Source: Nocardioides sp. 503
GTDB lineage: Bacteria > Actinomycetota > Actinomycetes > Propionibacteriales > Nocardioidaceae
Direction of reading: 5' to 3'
DNA length: 64,000 bases
Assembly (NCBI RefSeq): GCF_004522095.1
Contig: NZ_SPUI01000004.1
Location: 1-64,000, forward strand
The first letter of the stretch is position 1, and every line of letters begins with the position of its first letter. The notes below the pieces were generated by a model. It saw only the letters and a program-made list of their open reading frames with translations, was not told where the DNA came from and searched no databases. The translations under genes were made by a program, and so were the position numbers. Shown here piece by piece: positions 33,467 to 43,491 of this stretch.

Positions 33467-34111
33467 TCAGTCGCAGTTGTCGCACACCCCGGTAGCGGGC
33501 AGCGCCATGAAGCAGCGGTCGCAGACGGTGACGGGGCGGTCGGAGGCGGCGATGCGCGGCTTGACCGGGGGCGCGGGGGGCTTGGCGACGCGCGGGGTGC
33601 GGACGGCACCGGACGACCCGGACGTCGACGCGGCGCGGGTACGCCGCCGGCCGACCGGCTCGGGGACCGGCGCGGGCACGGCGTCAGCGGGCGCGGAGCC
33701 GGCCCAGCGGTAGCACTCGAGGCGGGCGGCGGACGCGTGCGCCTCGCGCTTGTGGGGGTCGAGGATCGGCAGCCGGTCGTCGACGCGCAGCACGTCGTCG
33801 TAGGCCTCGCCGACCCACCGCGTGTGCGGGTCCACGACGAGCGCGGGCAGCGGCGGCGTGCCCTCGTGGCGGCACAGGTGGGCCACCGGGACCAGCACCT
33901 TGGCCAGCCACTGCGCCACCGGCCGGCTGGTGCGGATGTCGCTGGCCTCCTGCACGCGTTCGCCGAGGTCGGTGGTGGTGATGGTCGCGCGGTAGTCCCC
34001 CGCGACCTCGACCAGCACGCCGTACGCCTCGCGCACCCAGGCCTCGAGGGCGATCGCCTCCGAGGTGGGGGTGCCGGACGGTTCCCGCCAGAAGCCCTGT
34101 CGTTGCGCCAC
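33467..34111 (-). CDS. Protein with C-terminal zinc ribbon, unknown function
   Basis: 214 residues. The N-terminal about 130 residues are soluble and mixed helical (FWREPSGTPTSEAIALEAWV at the start). A basic Pro/Ala/Thr linker follows, then a CxxC...CxxC zinc ribbon at the very end (VCDRCFMALPATGVCDNCD). No family recognised. Single gene divergent from the carboxylase alpha subunit, with its own terminator. Confidence 0.8.
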   Translation of the reverse strand: MAQRQGFWREPSGTPTSEAIALEAWVREAYGVLVEVAGDYRATITTTDLGERVQEASDIRTSRPVAQWLAKVLVPVAHLCRHEGTPPLPALVVDPHTRWVGEAYDDVLRVDDRLPILDPHKREAHASAARLECYRWAGSAPADAVPAPVPEPVGRRRTRAASTSGSSGAVRTPRVAKPPAPPVKPRIAASDRPVTVCDRCFMALPATGVCDNCD

Positions 34112-34232
34112 TGCTCCACCTTAGGCACCACGCCGGCACGACGCGCGGTCCCACCGAGATGTACCTCACGCCCCGCGGGCCGGATCGGGCGATACCCTGC
34201 CGGGCGGAGACCCACGACCACAGGAGCGCCAC

Positions 34233-36026
34233 GTGCCCGACCCGGCCCACATCAAGCCGCTGCAGAAGGTGCTCGTCGCCAACCGCGGCGAGATCGCCGT
34301 CCGCGTCATCCGCGCCTGCAAGGACGCCGGCATCGGCTCCGTGGCCGTCTACGCCGACCCCGACCGCGACGCGCTGTTCGTGCGGCTGGCCGACGAGGCC
34401 CACTCCCTCGGGGGCGCGACGCCGGCCGACTCCTACCTCGACATCGGCAAGATCATCGCCGTCGCGCAGAAGTCCGGGGCCGACTCGATCCACCCCGGCT
34501 ACGGCTTCCTCGCCGAGAACGCCGACTTCGCCCAGGCCGTGATCGACGCCGGGCTCACCTGGATCGGTCCCCCGCCCGCCGCCATCGAGGCGCTCGGCGA
34601 CAAGGCCAAGGCCAAGCACATCGCCGACAAGGCGAAGGCGCCGCTCGCCCCCGGCACCAAGGACCCCGTCAAGGACGCCGACGAGGTCGTGGAGTTCGCC
34701 AAGGCCAACGGACTCCCGGTCGCGATCAAGGCGGTCTTCGGCGGCGGCGGGCGCGGCCTCAAGGTGGCCCGCACACTGGAGGAGATCCCCGACGCCTACG
34801 AGTCGGCCGTCCGCGAGGCCGTCACGGCGTTCGGCCGCGGCGAGTGCCTGGTCGAGAAGTTCCTCGACAAGCCGCGCCACGTCGAGACCCAGTGCCTGGC
34901 CGACCAGCACGGCAACGTCGTGGTCGTCTCCACCCGCGACTGCTCGCTGCAGCGCCGCAACCAGAAGCTCGTGGAGGAGGCGCCCGCGCCCTTCCTGACC
35001 GACGACCAGGTCACCCAGCTCTACGAGTCCTCCAAGCGCATCCTGACCGAGGCCGGCTACTACGGTGCCGGCACGTGCGAGTTCCTCGTCGCCCAGGACG
35101 GCACGATCTCCTTCCTCGAGGTCAACACCCGCCTCCAGGTCGAGCACTGCGTCTCCGAGGAGGTCACCGGCATCGACCTGGTCCGCGAGATGTTCCGCAT
35201 CGCGGCCGGCGAGGAGCTCGGCTACGGCGACCCGGAGATCCGCGGGCACTCCATCGAGTTCCGCATCAACGCCGAGGACGGCGGGCGCAACTTCATGCCC
35301 GCCCCCGGCACCCTCTCGGCCTGGAGCCCGCCGAGCGGTCCCGGGATCCGCGTGGACGGCGGATACGAGAACGGCGAGACCATCCCGGGCTCGTTCGACT
35401 CCCTCATCGCCAAGCTCATCGTCTCCGGCCGCGACCGCACCCAGGCGCTGGAGCGCTCGCGCCGCGCGCTCGACGAGTTCGTCGTCGACGGCATGCCCAC
35501 GGTGATCCCCTTCCACCGCGCGGTCGTCTCCGACCCGGCCTACGTCGGCTCCTCGACGCCGTCCGGCGAGGGCGAGTTCACCGTCTACACGCAGTGGATC
35601 GAGACCGACTTCGACAACCGGATCACGCCCTACGGCGGCGAGTCGGCCGAGGCCGCCGAGCCCGTGGAGACCCAGAAGGTGGTCGTCGAGGTCGACGGCC
35701 GCCGGCTCGAGGTCGTCCTCCCGGCCGGCCTGGGCGGCATCTCCACCGGCGGTGGCGGCGCGAAGAAGCCCAAGCGCGCGGCCGGCAAGAAGGCCGGCGC
35801 CGCGGCCAGCGGCGACTCCGTGACCAGCCCGATGCAGGGCACGATCGTCAAGGTGTCGGTCGAGGAGGGCCAGGAGGTCGCCGAGGGCGACGTCATCGTG
35901 GTCATGGAGGCCATGAAGATGGAGCAGCCGCTCAAGGCCCACAAGGCCGGCACCGTGACCGGGCTCCAGGCCGAGGTCGGCGCCACCGTCACCAACGGCG
36001 CCGTCATCTGTGAGCTCAAGGACTGA
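34233..36026 (+). CDS. accA: Acyl-CoA carboxylase alpha subunit (biotin carboxylase + BCCP)
   Basis: 597 residues. Biotin carboxylase domain (about 1-450): [29 protein letters not shown]-grasp [30 protein letters not shown] basic Ala/Lys linker leads to the C-terminal biotin-carrier domain with EAMKMEQPL, the biotin attachment site at about K562. It carboxylates biotin with ATP and bicarbonate and serves the beta/epsilon subunits at 18017-19929. GTG start with CAGGAG about 8 bases upstream. Biotinylated by the ligase at 17133. The symbol follows actinobacterial use (AccA/AccA3/BccA), not E. coli AccA. Confidence 0.95.
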   Translation: MPDPAHIKPLQKVLVANRGEIAVRVIRACKDAGIGSVAVYADPDRDALFVRLADEAHSLGGATPADSYLDIGKIIAVAQKSGADSIHPGYGFLAENADFAQAVIDAGLTWIGPPPAAIEALGDKAKAKHIADKAKAPLAPGTKDPVKDADEVVEFAKANGLPVAIKAVFGGGGRGLKVARTLEEIPDAYESAVREAVTAFGRGECLVEKFLDKPRHVETQCLADQHGNVVVVSTRDCSLQRRNQKLVEEAPAPFLTDDQVTQLYESSKRILTEAGYYGAGTCEFLVAQDGTISFLEVNTRLQVEHCVSEEVTGIDLVREMFRIAAGEELGYGDPEIRGHSIEFRINAEDGGRNFMPAPGTLSAWSPPSGPGIRVDGGYENGETIPGSFDSLIAKLIVSGRDRTQALERSRRALDEFVVDGMPTVIPFHRAVVSDPAYVGSSTPSGEGEFTVYTQWIETDFDNRITPYGGESAEAAEPVETQKVVVEVDGRRLEVVLPAGLGGISTGGGGAKKPKRAAGKKAGAAASGDSVTSPMQGTIVKVSVEEGQEVAEGDVIVVMEAMKMEQPLKAHKAGTVTGLQAEVGATVTNGAVICELKD

Positions 36027-36043
36027 CCGCTAGCCTCGGCAGC

Positions 36044-36532
36044 GTGGACCTGCCGACGCTGCGTGAGCCCCGCGAGCGGGTCAGCCCCCGGGCGCGCCTG
36101 ATGTGGCAGCTCTCCAACCTCCTCGAGGGCGTCGTCACCGTGACCGTCCTGGCGGTGGTCGCCGCGCTGTGGGACGCCGTCGACCTCGCCTGGTGGATGG
36201 TCGCGCTGGCCCTGCTCGTCGTCGTGGCGTACGCCGCCGTCGTGCCCCAGTGGCGCTACCTCGTGCACCGCTGGGAGGTCACCGACACGGCCGTCTACAC
36301 GCAGACCGGGTGGTGGGCCCGCGAGCGCCGCATCGCGCCCATGTCGCGCATCCAGACCGTCGACTACGCCGAGACGCCGGTGGCTCGCCTGTTCGGCCTG
36401 GCCACCGTCACCGTGACCACCGCGTCGGCCGCCGGCGCCCTGCAGATCGCGGGCCTGCAGCAGGCCCGCGCGCAGCGGCTGGTCGACGACCTGACGCTCA
36501 AGGCGGACGCCGTGGAGGGCGACGCGACGTGA
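36044..36532 (+). CDS. PH-domain membrane protein, YdbS-like
   Basis: 162 residues with two N-terminal membrane helices and one bacterial PH domain (RWEVTDTAVYTQTGWWARERRIAPMSRIQTVDY), the YdbS layout. A TAGCCT box 7 bases before the GTG suggests a leaderless transcript. The stop overlaps the next gene (GTGA), which is its usual partner YdbT. Confidence 0.88.
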   Translation: MDLPTLREPRERVSPRARLMWQLSNLLEGVVTVTVLAVVAALWDAVDLAWWMVALALLVVVAYAAVVPQWRYLVHRWEVTDTAVYTQTGWWARERRIAPMSRIQTVDYAETPVARLFGLATVTVTTASAAGALQIAGLQQARAQRLVDDLTLKADAVEGDAT

Positions 36533-38085
36533 GCGCGCCCGCTCCCCCGGCCCCGCCCGGCGAGTGGCAGCGGCTGGACCCGCGCATGCTGCTGGTCCAC
36601 CCCGTCCGCGAGGTGGTCCGCTTCCTGCCGCCGCTGGTCGGGCTGTTCCTCGCGGGCGCCGCCTCCGGCGGGCAGCCGTGGCAGTTCCTCGGCATCGTCG
36701 TGCCGGTGGTGCTGGGGCTCTTCCGCTACCTGACCACGAGCTTCCGGATCGCCGCCGGTCGCGTCGAGCTCAAGCGCGGCCTGCTCTCGCGCCACGTGCT
36801 CTCGACGCCGCTGGACCGCGTGCGCACGGTCGACCTCACCGCCTCCCCGATCCACCGGGTCCTGGGGCTGACCACGCTGCGCATCGGCACCGGCACCGGC
36901 GCGAGCGGTGACGACGACGACCTCGACCTCGACGGACTCCCCGTCGCTCGCGCCCAGGAGCTGCGTGCCGACCTGCTCCGCACGGCCCGCGCCGAGGTGG
37001 TGGCCGGGCCGGACGGCGTACCGGACGATCCCGACGCGCCACCCGCTCCCGAGCGCCCCGTGGTGGAGCTCGACCTGGCCTGGCTGCGCTACGCGCCGCT
37101 GACCACCAGCGGGCTGGTCGTCACCGCCGGCATCCTCGGCCTGGGCGGGCAGGTCCTGGGCAACGTCGACCTCTGGGACGAGGTGGACCCGACCTCCTGG
37201 CACGTCGGCCTCCCCGGCTGGACCGCCGTGCTGCTCGGCCTGGTCGTGCTCGCCGTCCTCGTCGTCGCGGTCTCGGTGGTCGGCTACCTCGTCACCAACT
37301 GGGGCTTCGCGCTGACCCGCAGCCGCGGGTCCTGGCACCTGCGGCGCGGTCTGGTCACCACCCGTGAGACGAGCCTCGACGAGGAGCGGGTCGCGGGGGT
37401 GACGGTCGGCGAGCCGCTCGGCCTGCGGCTGGCGGGCGGCGGGCGGCTCACCGCGATCGTGACCGGGCTCGGGTCCGCCTCGGGCAGCTCGACCCTCGTG
37501 CCGCCCGCGCCGCTGGCCGTCGTGCAGCGCGTCGGCGGCGCCGTCCTCGCCAGCACCGCCCCGGTCACGGTGGCGCTCACCGGTCACGGCCCCGCCGCGA
37601 CCCGGCGGCGCTACACCCGCGCCGTCGGTACGGCGGTCGTGCTCGCCGCCGCGGTGGCCTCGGTGCCACTGCTCCTCGGGGCTCCCTGGTGGGCGGTGGC
37701 TCCGGTCCTCGTGCTGCCCCTCGCCGCGCTGCCCCTGGCCGCCGACCGCGCCCGCGGGCTTGGCCACGCCCTCTCCGACGGCCACGTCGTCGCCCGGTCC
37801 GGCACCCTCGCGCGCCGTCGCGACCACCTCGAGGTCGACCACGTCATCGGCTGGAACCTGCGCGCCACCTGGTTCCAGCGGCGCGTCGGCCTCACCTCGC
37901 TCGTCGCGACCACCGCGGGCGGGCCCCAGTCGGTGACGGTCCTGGACGTCCCCGAGCCGCTGGCCGTCGCCCTCGCCGACGCGACCCTGCCCCACGTCGT
38001 GCGCCAGTTCCTGGCACCGGCGTCCCAGGATCCCCCGCCCGAGGGAGTCGGCGAGGGCCGCGGGACTGCCAGACTGCCCGGGTGA
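36529..38085 (+). CDS. PH-domain membrane protein, YdbT-like
   Basis: 518 residues with several pairs of membrane helices and three PH-like repeats, each containing a phrase like LKRGLLSRHVLSTPLDRVRTVDL (first), WHLRRGLVTTRETSLDEERVAGV (second) and VVARSGTLARRRDHLEVDHVIGW (third). GTG 36529 overlaps the YdbS-like stop. Pairs of this kind protect the membrane in some bacteria; the mechanism is unknown. Its stop overlaps the downstream histidine kinase. Confidence 0.88.
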   Translation: MSAPAPPAPPGEWQRLDPRMLLVHPVREVVRFLPPLVGLFLAGAASGGQPWQFLGIVVPVVLGLFRYLTTSFRIAAGRVELKRGLLSRHVLSTPLDRVRTVDLTASPIHRVLGLTTLRIGTGTGASGDDDDLDLDGLPVARAQELRADLLRTARAEVVAGPDGVPDDPDAPPAPERPVVELDLAWLRYAPLTTSGLVVTAGILGLGGQVLGNVDLWDEVDPTSWHVGLPGWTAVLLGLVVLAVLVVAVSVVGYLVTNWGFALTRSRGSWHLRRGLVTTRETSLDEERVAGVTVGEPLGLRLAGGGRLTAIVTGLGSASGSSTLVPPAPLAVVQRVGGAVLASTAPVTVALTGHGPAATRRRYTRAVGTAVVLAAAVASVPLLLGAPWWAVAPVLVLPLAALPLAADRARGLGHALSDGHVVARSGTLARRRDHLEVDHVIGWNLRATWFQRRVGLTSLVATTAGGPQSVTVLDVPEPLAVALADATLPHVVRQFLAPASQDPPPEGVGEGRGTARLPG

Positions 38086-39251
38086 CGATCGACCTCGACC
38101 CGTGGCGCCGGCGGTTGGACCCGCTGCTGGACCCGTTCGTCGCGGCGACCGTGTGCCTGCTGTCCCTGCTGCCGCTGCTGCGCATGGACGACGGCTGCGG
38201 CTGCCCTCCGGCGCCGTGGTGGGGCTACGCCGTCGTGGCCGCGCAGTGCGCGCCGCTCGCGGTGCGCAGACTCTTCCCGTTCGTGGCGCCCCTGGCCACC
38301 GGGCTCGCCACGATGGCCTACGGCATCACCGACCTGCCCGACCCGCCGGTGCCCTACGCCGCGCTGGTCTCGCTCTACACCGTCGCCGCCTACGCCCCCC
38401 GCGCCTGGGCCAACGGCGCCGGGGCCTTCGCGGTCGTGGGTGTGGCCGCGGTGTTCGTCGTGGACTGGCCCCAGTGGGACGCGGAGGACCTGAGCGTCAC
38501 GGTGCTGCTGATGTCGACGGCGTGGCTGCTCGGCGAGGCCGCCCGCAGCCGGCGCGACCGCGCGGTGCAGGCCGAGGCGCGGGCCGCGCAGCTCGAACGT
38601 GCCCGCACCGCCGAGTCGGAGGCGGCCGTCGCCGCGGAGCGCAACCGGATCTCGCGCGAGCTGCACGACGTCGTCGCGCACCACGTCTCGATGATGGTCG
38701 TCCAGGCCGAGGCCGGGCCGGTGGTCGTGCACGGCGACCCGGACCGCGCCGCGGCGACCTTCGACGCGATCAGCGCCGCCGGCAAGCAGGCCCTGGCCGA
38801 GATGCGCCGGCTCCTGGGCGTCCTGCGCGAGGACGAGGCGGCGCCGCTGGCCCCCCAGCCCGGCGTCGCCGCGCTGAGCGGGCTGGTCGACGGGGTGCGC
38901 GAGGCCGGGCTCGACGTGCGTCTCGACATGCGGCCGGCCGACGAGCCGCTGCCGCCGGCGGTCGACCTGACGGCGTACCGGCTCGTCCAGGAGTCCCTCA
39001 CCAACGCGCTGCGCCACTCCGGCGGCGCCCGCGTCTCGGTCGAGGTGAGGACCGAGGCGGGGACGCTGCTCGTGCGGGTGCTCGACGACGGCGTGGGCGG
39101 GAGCGTCGAGCGGCGTGAGGGCGGGCACGGGCTGGTCGCGATGCGCGAGCGGGTCCAGCTCGTCGGCGGCACGCTGGAGGCGGGGCCGCGACCGGGCGGC
39201 GGCTGGGCCGTCTCGGCGTCCCTCCCGCTGGCGGCGGCGGTGACGCGATGA
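38082..39251 (+). CDS. Sensor histidine kinase, NarL type
   Basis: 389 residues: five or six N-terminal membrane helices with a short Cys-containing loop (MDDGCGCPP), then the HisKA_3 block SRELHDVVAHHVSMMVVQAEAG and ATPase motifs RLVQESLTNALRHSGGARV and GHGLVAMRERV. GTG 38082 overlaps the YdbT-like stop (GTGA), so the PH-domain pair and the kinase are one operon. Partner of the regulator that follows. Confidence 0.91.
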   Translation: MTIDLDPWRRRLDPLLDPFVAATVCLLSLLPLLRMDDGCGCPPAPWWGYAVVAAQCAPLAVRRLFPFVAPLATGLATMAYGITDLPDPPVPYAALVSLYTVAAYAPRAWANGAGAFAVVGVAAVFVVDWPQWDAEDLSVTVLLMSTAWLLGEAARSRRDRAVQAEARAAQLERARTAESEAAVAAERNRISRELHDVVAHHVSMMVVQAEAGPVVVHGDPDRAAATFDAISAAGKQALAEMRRLLGVLREDEAAPLAPQPGVAALSGLVDGVREAGLDVRLDMRPADEPLPPAVDLTAYRLVQESLTNALRHSGGARVSVEVRTEAGTLLVRVLDDGVGGSVERREGGHGLVAMRERVQLVGGTLEAGPRPGGGWAVSASLPLAAAVTR

Positions 39252-39910
39252 CGGTCCGGGTGCTGCTGGCCGACGACCAGGCGCTCGTGCGCGCGGGCTT
39301 CGCGATGATCCTCGACGCCCAGCCCGACCTGGAGGTCGTCGGCGAGGCCGCCGACGGCCGGGAGGCGGTCCTGCTGGCCGAGCGGCTGCGACCCGACGTG
39401 GTGCTCATGGACATCCGGATGCCCGAGCTGGACGGCATCGCCGCGACCGCCGCCGTGACCGCTGCCCGGCCCGAGGTGCGCGTGCTGGTGCTGACGACCT
39501 TCGACCTCGACGACTACGTCTACGACGCACTGCACGCCGGGGCGAGCGGCTTCCTCCTCAAGGACGTGGGGCGCGACGAGCTGGTGGCCGCCGTGCGCGT
39601 CGTCGCAGGCGGGGACGCCCTCCTGGCGCCGTCGGTCACGCGCCGCCTGCTCGCCGACTTCGTACGCCGCCGGCCCGCCGCCGCGGACACCGCCGGGGTC
39701 GCGCGCCTCACCGCGCGTGAGCAGGACACGCTCGGCCTGCTGGCCCAGGGGCTGTCGAACGCCCAGATCGCCGAGCGGCTCGTCGTCAGCGAGCACACGG
39801 TCAAGACCCACGTCGGCAACGTGTTGCACAAGCTGGCGCTGCGCGACCGGATCCACGCGGTCATCTACGCCTACGAGCACGGCCTCGTCGTGCCCGGCGG
39901 GCGCGACTGA
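39248..39910 (+). CDS. Response regulator, NarL/LuxR type
   Basis: 220 residues: receiver with ADDQALVRAGF, phosphoacceptor in VLMDIRMPELDG, LTTFDLDDYV, LKDVGRDEL; LuxR helix-turn-helix LTAREQDTLGLLAQGLSNAQIA... EHTVKTHVGNVLHKL. ATG overlaps the kinase stop (ATGA). The MMPL transporter 75 bases downstream is its likely target. Confidence 0.93.
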   Translation: MTVRVLLADDQALVRAGFAMILDAQPDLEVVGEAADGREAVLLAERLRPDVVLMDIRMPELDGIAATAAVTAARPEVRVLVLTTFDLDDYVYDALHAGASGFLLKDVGRDELVAAVRVVAGGDALLAPSVTRRLLADFVRRRPAAADTAGVARLTAREQDTLGLLAQGLSNAQIAERLVVSEHTVKTHVGNVLHKLALRDRIHAVIYAYEHGLVVPGGRD

Positions 39911-39973
39911 CTCCCTCTCACGGGGGAGGCGGGTCCACTCCCGCGGGCGATCCGCGAGCGGCCCGTCCGGTCC

Positions 39974-39979
39974 TAGCGT
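39974..39979 (+). promoter_or_regulatory. -10 box of the MMPL transporter gene
   Basis: TAGCGT in the context TCCTAGCGTCGCC, six bases before the ATG, so the transcript may be leaderless. The context closely matches the box before the vanX-like gene. The 63 bases upstream contain CTCCC/GGGAG dyads that could be regulator sites. Confidence 0.5.
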
Positions 39980-39985
39980 CGCCGC

Positions 39986-42112
39986 ATGACCTCGCGACTC
40001 GCCCGCACCTGCCTGCGCCACCGCCGCCGCGTCCTCGCCGCCTGGGTCGTCGTCGTCGTGCTCGGCCTCGCCGTCTCCCCCGGGCTCTTCGACCGGCTCA
40101 CCTCCGAGGCCGGCTCGGTCGACGGCACCGAGTCCGACCGGGCCTCGCAGCTCCTGCGCGCGGCCGACCCCCGGGGCCCCGAGGTCGTCGCCGTCCTCGA
40201 CGACGTGCCGGCCACGTCACCGGCCACCCGCGCGGCGGTCGAGCGGCTGGGGTCGCAGGTCGCGGCCATCGAAGGCGTCGCAGAGGTCGCGACCCCCTGG
40301 ACCGGCCTGCCGCCCGGAGCCGCGCCGCACACCGAGGCCGTGGGCGTGGACGGACGAGCCGTCGCGGTCTCGGTCCGGGTCGAGCCGACCGAGGTCGGCT
40401 GGGCGGCGCTCGACGAGGTCGAGACGGCGCTGCGCGGCGCGGACGCGCCCCGCGTGCTGCTCGGGGGCGAGACCCTGATGGACGCCGAGATGGACGACCA
40501 GGCGGCCTCGGACCTGGCTCGCGCCGAGCTGCTCTCGCTGCCGGTGCTGCTGGCCCTGCTGCTCGTCCTCTTCGGCGGCGTCGTCGCCGCGGGCCTGCCG
40601 CTGGTCGTCGCGGTCACCGGCATCGCCGGGACCCTCGGCACCCTCACGCTGGTCAGCCTGGTCACCGACGTCTCGGTCTACGCCGTCAACATCGTCACGA
40701 TGCTCGGGCTCGGCCTCGCGGTCGACTACGCCCTGCTCGTCGTCTCGCGCTTCCGCGAGGAGCGGGCCGGAGGCCTCGAGCTGGAGGCCGCCGTCGTCGC
40801 GACCATGGCGAGCGCCGGTCGCACCGTCGCCTTCTCCGCCGCAACGGTCTCAGCGGCGCTGGCGGCGCTGCTGGTCTTCCCCGACGACTTCCTGCGCTCG
40901 ATGGGCCTGGCCTGCCTGGCCGTGGTCGTCCTCGACGTCGTCGCGGCCCTCACCCTGCTGCCCGCGCTGCTGGGCGTCGCCGGGCGGAGGATCCGCCCGG
41001 CGCGCGCCACCCGCCACGACCGGGGGGCGTTCGTGCGGATCTCGCGCGTGGTGTCCCGGCGTCCGCTGGCCATCGCCCTCGTCAGCGCGGCGCTGCTCGC
41101 GGTCGCGGCCGTGCCGTTCGCCGGCGCGCGCTTCAGCGAGCCCGACGAGCGCTCGCTGCCGGCCTCCTCGGAGAGCAGGGCGGTCGCCGAGCTGGCCGCC
41201 GGGCAGTTCCCCGACTCGCTCGCGGAGCAGGTGACCGTGGTCGCGGAGGCCGAGTGGTCCGAGTCCGAGCTCGCCGGCTACGTACGCCGCCTGGAGGCCC
41301 TGCCCGGGGTGGCGGACGTCCAGCCCACGGCCGGCCCGGACCTGACCGCCGTACGGCTCGTGCCGGAGGGCGGCGGCGACGAGGCGGCCCGGGCCGGGCG
41401 GATCGTCCAGGACGTGCGCTCGCTCGAGGCACCCACGCCCGTGCTCGTCACCGGGGACGCCGCCGAGCTGGCCGACTACCGCGAGGCGATCGTGTCGCGG
41501 CTGCCGTGGGCGTTGCTGGTGCTGGTGCTCGCGACGTTCGTGCTGCTGTTCGCGTTCACCGGGTCGGTCGTGGTGCCCCTCAAGGCGCTGGCGATGAACA
41601 CGCTGAGCCTCGGGGCGACGTTCGGAGCGCTGGTGTGGGTCTTCCAGGACGGCCACCTCGGTGGCCTGGTCGGCACCGGAGCCCTGGGCAGCCTGTCGAT
41701 CACCACGCCGGTGCTGGTGTTCGCGATCGCGTTCGGGCTGTCGATGGACTACGAGGTGTTCCTGCTGGGCCGCATCGCCGAGGAGTGGCGCGCCACCGGC
41801 GACAACGGGCGCGCCGTGGCCGTGGGGCTGCAGGCGACCGGCCGCATCGTCACCGCCGCCGCGCTGCTGATGGTCGTCGTCTTCGGCGCCTTCGTGGCCG
41901 GCGGCTTCTCCCCCGTCAAGCAGGTGGGCTTCGGCCTGGCGCTGGCGGTGGCGGTCGACGCGACGGTCGTGCGGATGCTGCTCATGCCGGCCGTCATGAC
42001 GCTGATGGGCCGCGCGAACTGGTGGGCGCCGGCGTGGCTCACCCGCCGCCGGGACGCTCGGGCAGCACCTTGCCCGGGTTCAGCAGCCCTCGCGGGTCGA
42101 GGGCGTCCTTGA
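39986..42112 (+). CDS. MMPL/RND-family membrane transporter
   Basis: 708 residues with the two-fold RND layout: helix 1, extracellular domain, helices 2-6, second extracellular domain, helices 8-12. Family segments are GLGLAVDYALLVVSRFREER and, in the second half, AFGLSMDYEVFLLGRIAEEW, with the aspartates expected for proton relay. Actinobacterial MMPL proteins export lipids or drugs; the substrate is unknown. It is preceded by a two-component system. The last 74 bases overlap the convergent FAD-linked oxidase gene. Confidence 0.92.
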   Translation: MTSRLARTCLRHRRRVLAAWVVVVVLGLAVSPGLFDRLTSEAGSVDGTESDRASQLLRAADPRGPEVVAVLDDVPATSPATRAAVERLGSQVAAIEGVAEVATPWTGLPPGAAPHTEAVGVDGRAVAVSVRVEPTEVGWAALDEVETALRGADAPRVLLGGETLMDAEMDDQAASDLARAELLSLPVLLALLLVLFGGVVAAGLPLVVAVTGIAGTLGTLTLVSLVTDVSVYAVNIVTMLGLGLAVDYALLVVSRFREERAGGLELEAAVVATMASAGRTVAFSAATVSAALAALLVFPDDFLRSMGLACLAVVVLDVVAALTLLPALLGVAGRRIRPARATRHDRGAFVRISRVVSRRPLAIALVSAALLAVAAVPFAGARFSEPDERSLPASSESRAVAELAAGQFPDSLAEQVTVVAEAEWSESELAGYVRRLEALPGVADVQPTAGPDLTAVRLVPEGGGDEAARAGRIVQDVRSLEAPTPVLVTGDAAELADYREAIVSRLPWALLVLVLATFVLLFAFTGSVVVPLKALAMNTLSLGATFGALVWVFQDGHLGGLVGTGALGSLSITTPVLVFAIAFGLSMDYEVFLLGRIAEEWRATGDNGRAVAVGLQATGRIVTAAALLMVVVFGAFVAGGFSPVKQVGFGLALAVAVDATVVRMLLMPAVMTLMGRANWWAPAWLTRRRDARAAPCPGSAALAGRGRP

Positions 42113-43472
42113 GCGCGTGCATCAGGTCGACCTCCACCTCCGACTTGTAGCCGGCGGCGGCGTCGCGCTTGAGCGCGCCCAGCCCGTGCTCCGCGCTGAT
42201 GCTCCCCCCGAGCGCGGCGACGGCGTCGTAGACGGCGCGGGTGAGCGCGGGCGCGGCGGCGCGCAGGGCGAGGTCGTCCCCGACGGGACCGCTGAGGTTG
42301 TAGTGCAGGTTGCCGTCGCCGACGTGGCCGTAGGTCACCAGCCGCACGCCCGGCAGGAGCGCCACGAGCTCGGGCCCGACCCGGTCCACGAAGCCCGGCA
42401 GGGCGGCGATCGGGAGGGTGACGTCGTGCTTGAGCGAGGCCCCCTCGGCCTTCTGCACCTCCGAGACGCCCTCGCGCAGCGCCCACAGGGCGGCGCGCTG
42501 CGCCGGGCTGCCGGCGACCACCGCGTCGACGACCAGGTCCAGCTCGACCGCCGCGGCGAGCGCCTCCTCCAGCCGCTGCTCCACGCTGTTGGAGGTCCCG
42601 GCGAGCTCGACCAGGCCGTACCACGGGTGCGGCCCCTCGAACGGGTCGCGCGCACCCGGCAGGTGCGTCGTCACGAGCTCGAGCGCCTGGCGGCTCAGCA
42701 GCTCCCAGGCGGTCAGCTCGCCACCGCCGTGCTCGCGCAGCAGCGGCAGCAGCGCCACCGCTGCGTCGACCGACGGCAGCGCCAGCAGCGCGGTCGCGCG
42801 GCGCGGGGTGTCGGGCAGCATCCTCAGCACGGCCGCGGTCACGATGCCCAGCGTGCCCTCGGCGCCGATGAAGAGCTGCTTGAGGTCGTAGCCGGTGTTG
42901 TCCTTGCGCAGCGGCCGCAGCCCGTCCCAGACCCGCCCGTCGGGGAGCACGACCTCGAGCCCGAGGACCAGGTCGCGCATCATCCCGTAGCGCAGCACCG
43001 CGGTGCCGCCGGCGTTGGTGGAGACGGTGCCGCCGACCGTGCAGGAGCCCTCGGAGCCGAGCGACAGCGGGAACAGCCGCCCCACGGCGGCCGCCTCCTG
43101 CTGCACCGTGTGCAGCACCACCCCGGCCTCGACGGTGATCGTGTCGGCCACCGGGTCCACCTCGCGGACGCGGCGCATCCGGTCCAGCACCAGCACCACC
43201 TGGTCGCCGGAGCCGTCGGGGACCGAGCCGCCGGCCAGGCCGGTGTTGCCGCCCTGCGGCACGACGGCGACGCCGGCGGCGGCGCACGCCCCGACGGCCG
43301 CCGCCACCTGCGCGGTGTCCGCCGGGCGCAGCACGGCGGCGGCGGTACCGACGAAGACGCCGGTCCAGTCCGAGACGTACGGCGCGACGTCGCCCGGCTC
43401 GGTCAGCACGCCGCGCAGCCCGAGGAGCCCGCGCAGGCGGTCGAGCAGGTCGGAGGAGGGGGCAGTCGTCAT
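42039..43472 (-). CDS. FAD-linked 2-hydroxyacid dehydrogenase (GlcD/D-2-hydroxyglutarate type)
   Basis: 477 residues. PP-loop FAD domain (VVPQGGNTGLAGGSVP, GSEGSCTVGGTVSTNAGG, RYGMMRDLVLGLEVVLPDG, IGAEGTLGIVTAAVLRM) and C-terminal cap with GHVGDGNLHYN, SAEHGLGALKRD and ALDPRGLLNPGKVLP. Members oxidise D-lactate, glycolate or D-2-hydroxyglutarate. Close to an FMN hydroxyacid oxidase and sugar-acid genes, so glycolate- or D-hydroxyacid use is likely. Its 3' 74 bases overlap the convergent MMPL gene. The substrate is not decided by sequence. Confidence 0.91.
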   Translation of the reverse strand: MTTAPSSDLLDRLRGLLGLRGVLTEPGDVAPYVSDWTGVFVGTAAAVLRPADTAQVAAAVGACAAAGVAVVPQGGNTGLAGGSVPDGSGDQVVLVLDRMRRVREVDPVADTITVEAGVVLHTVQQEAAAVGRLFPLSLGSEGSCTVGGTVSTNAGGTAVLRYGMMRDLVLGLEVVLPDGRVWDGLRPLRKDNTGYDLKQLFIGAEGTLGIVTAAVLRMLPDTPRRATALLALPSVDAAVALLPLLREHGGGELTAWELLSRQALELVTTHLPGARDPFEGPHPWYGLVELAGTSNSVEQRLEEALAAAVELDLVVDAVVAGSPAQRAALWALREGVSEVQKAEGASLKHDVTLPIAALPGFVDRVGPELVALLPGVRLVTYGHVGDGNLHYNLSGPVGDDLALRAAAPALTRAVYDAVAALGGSISAEHGLGALKRDAAAGYKSEVEVDLMHALKDALDPRGLLNPGKVLPERPGGG

Positions 43473-43491
43473 GGGAGGTCCTTGGGGACGG

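Noticed and set aside
33684..35942. Open frame of 752 codons on the minus strand opposite the carboxylase alpha gene
   Set aside because: Composition (Gly/Asp/Leu/Val/Ala-rich with DDV/DGV repeats) is typical of the antisense shadow of high-GC genes; no domain recognised.
33737..36013. Open frame of 758 codons on the plus strand through the carboxylase alpha gene
   Set aside because: It is an out-of-frame Arg/Gly-rich shadow of the biotin carboxylase gene, which has all expected motifs.
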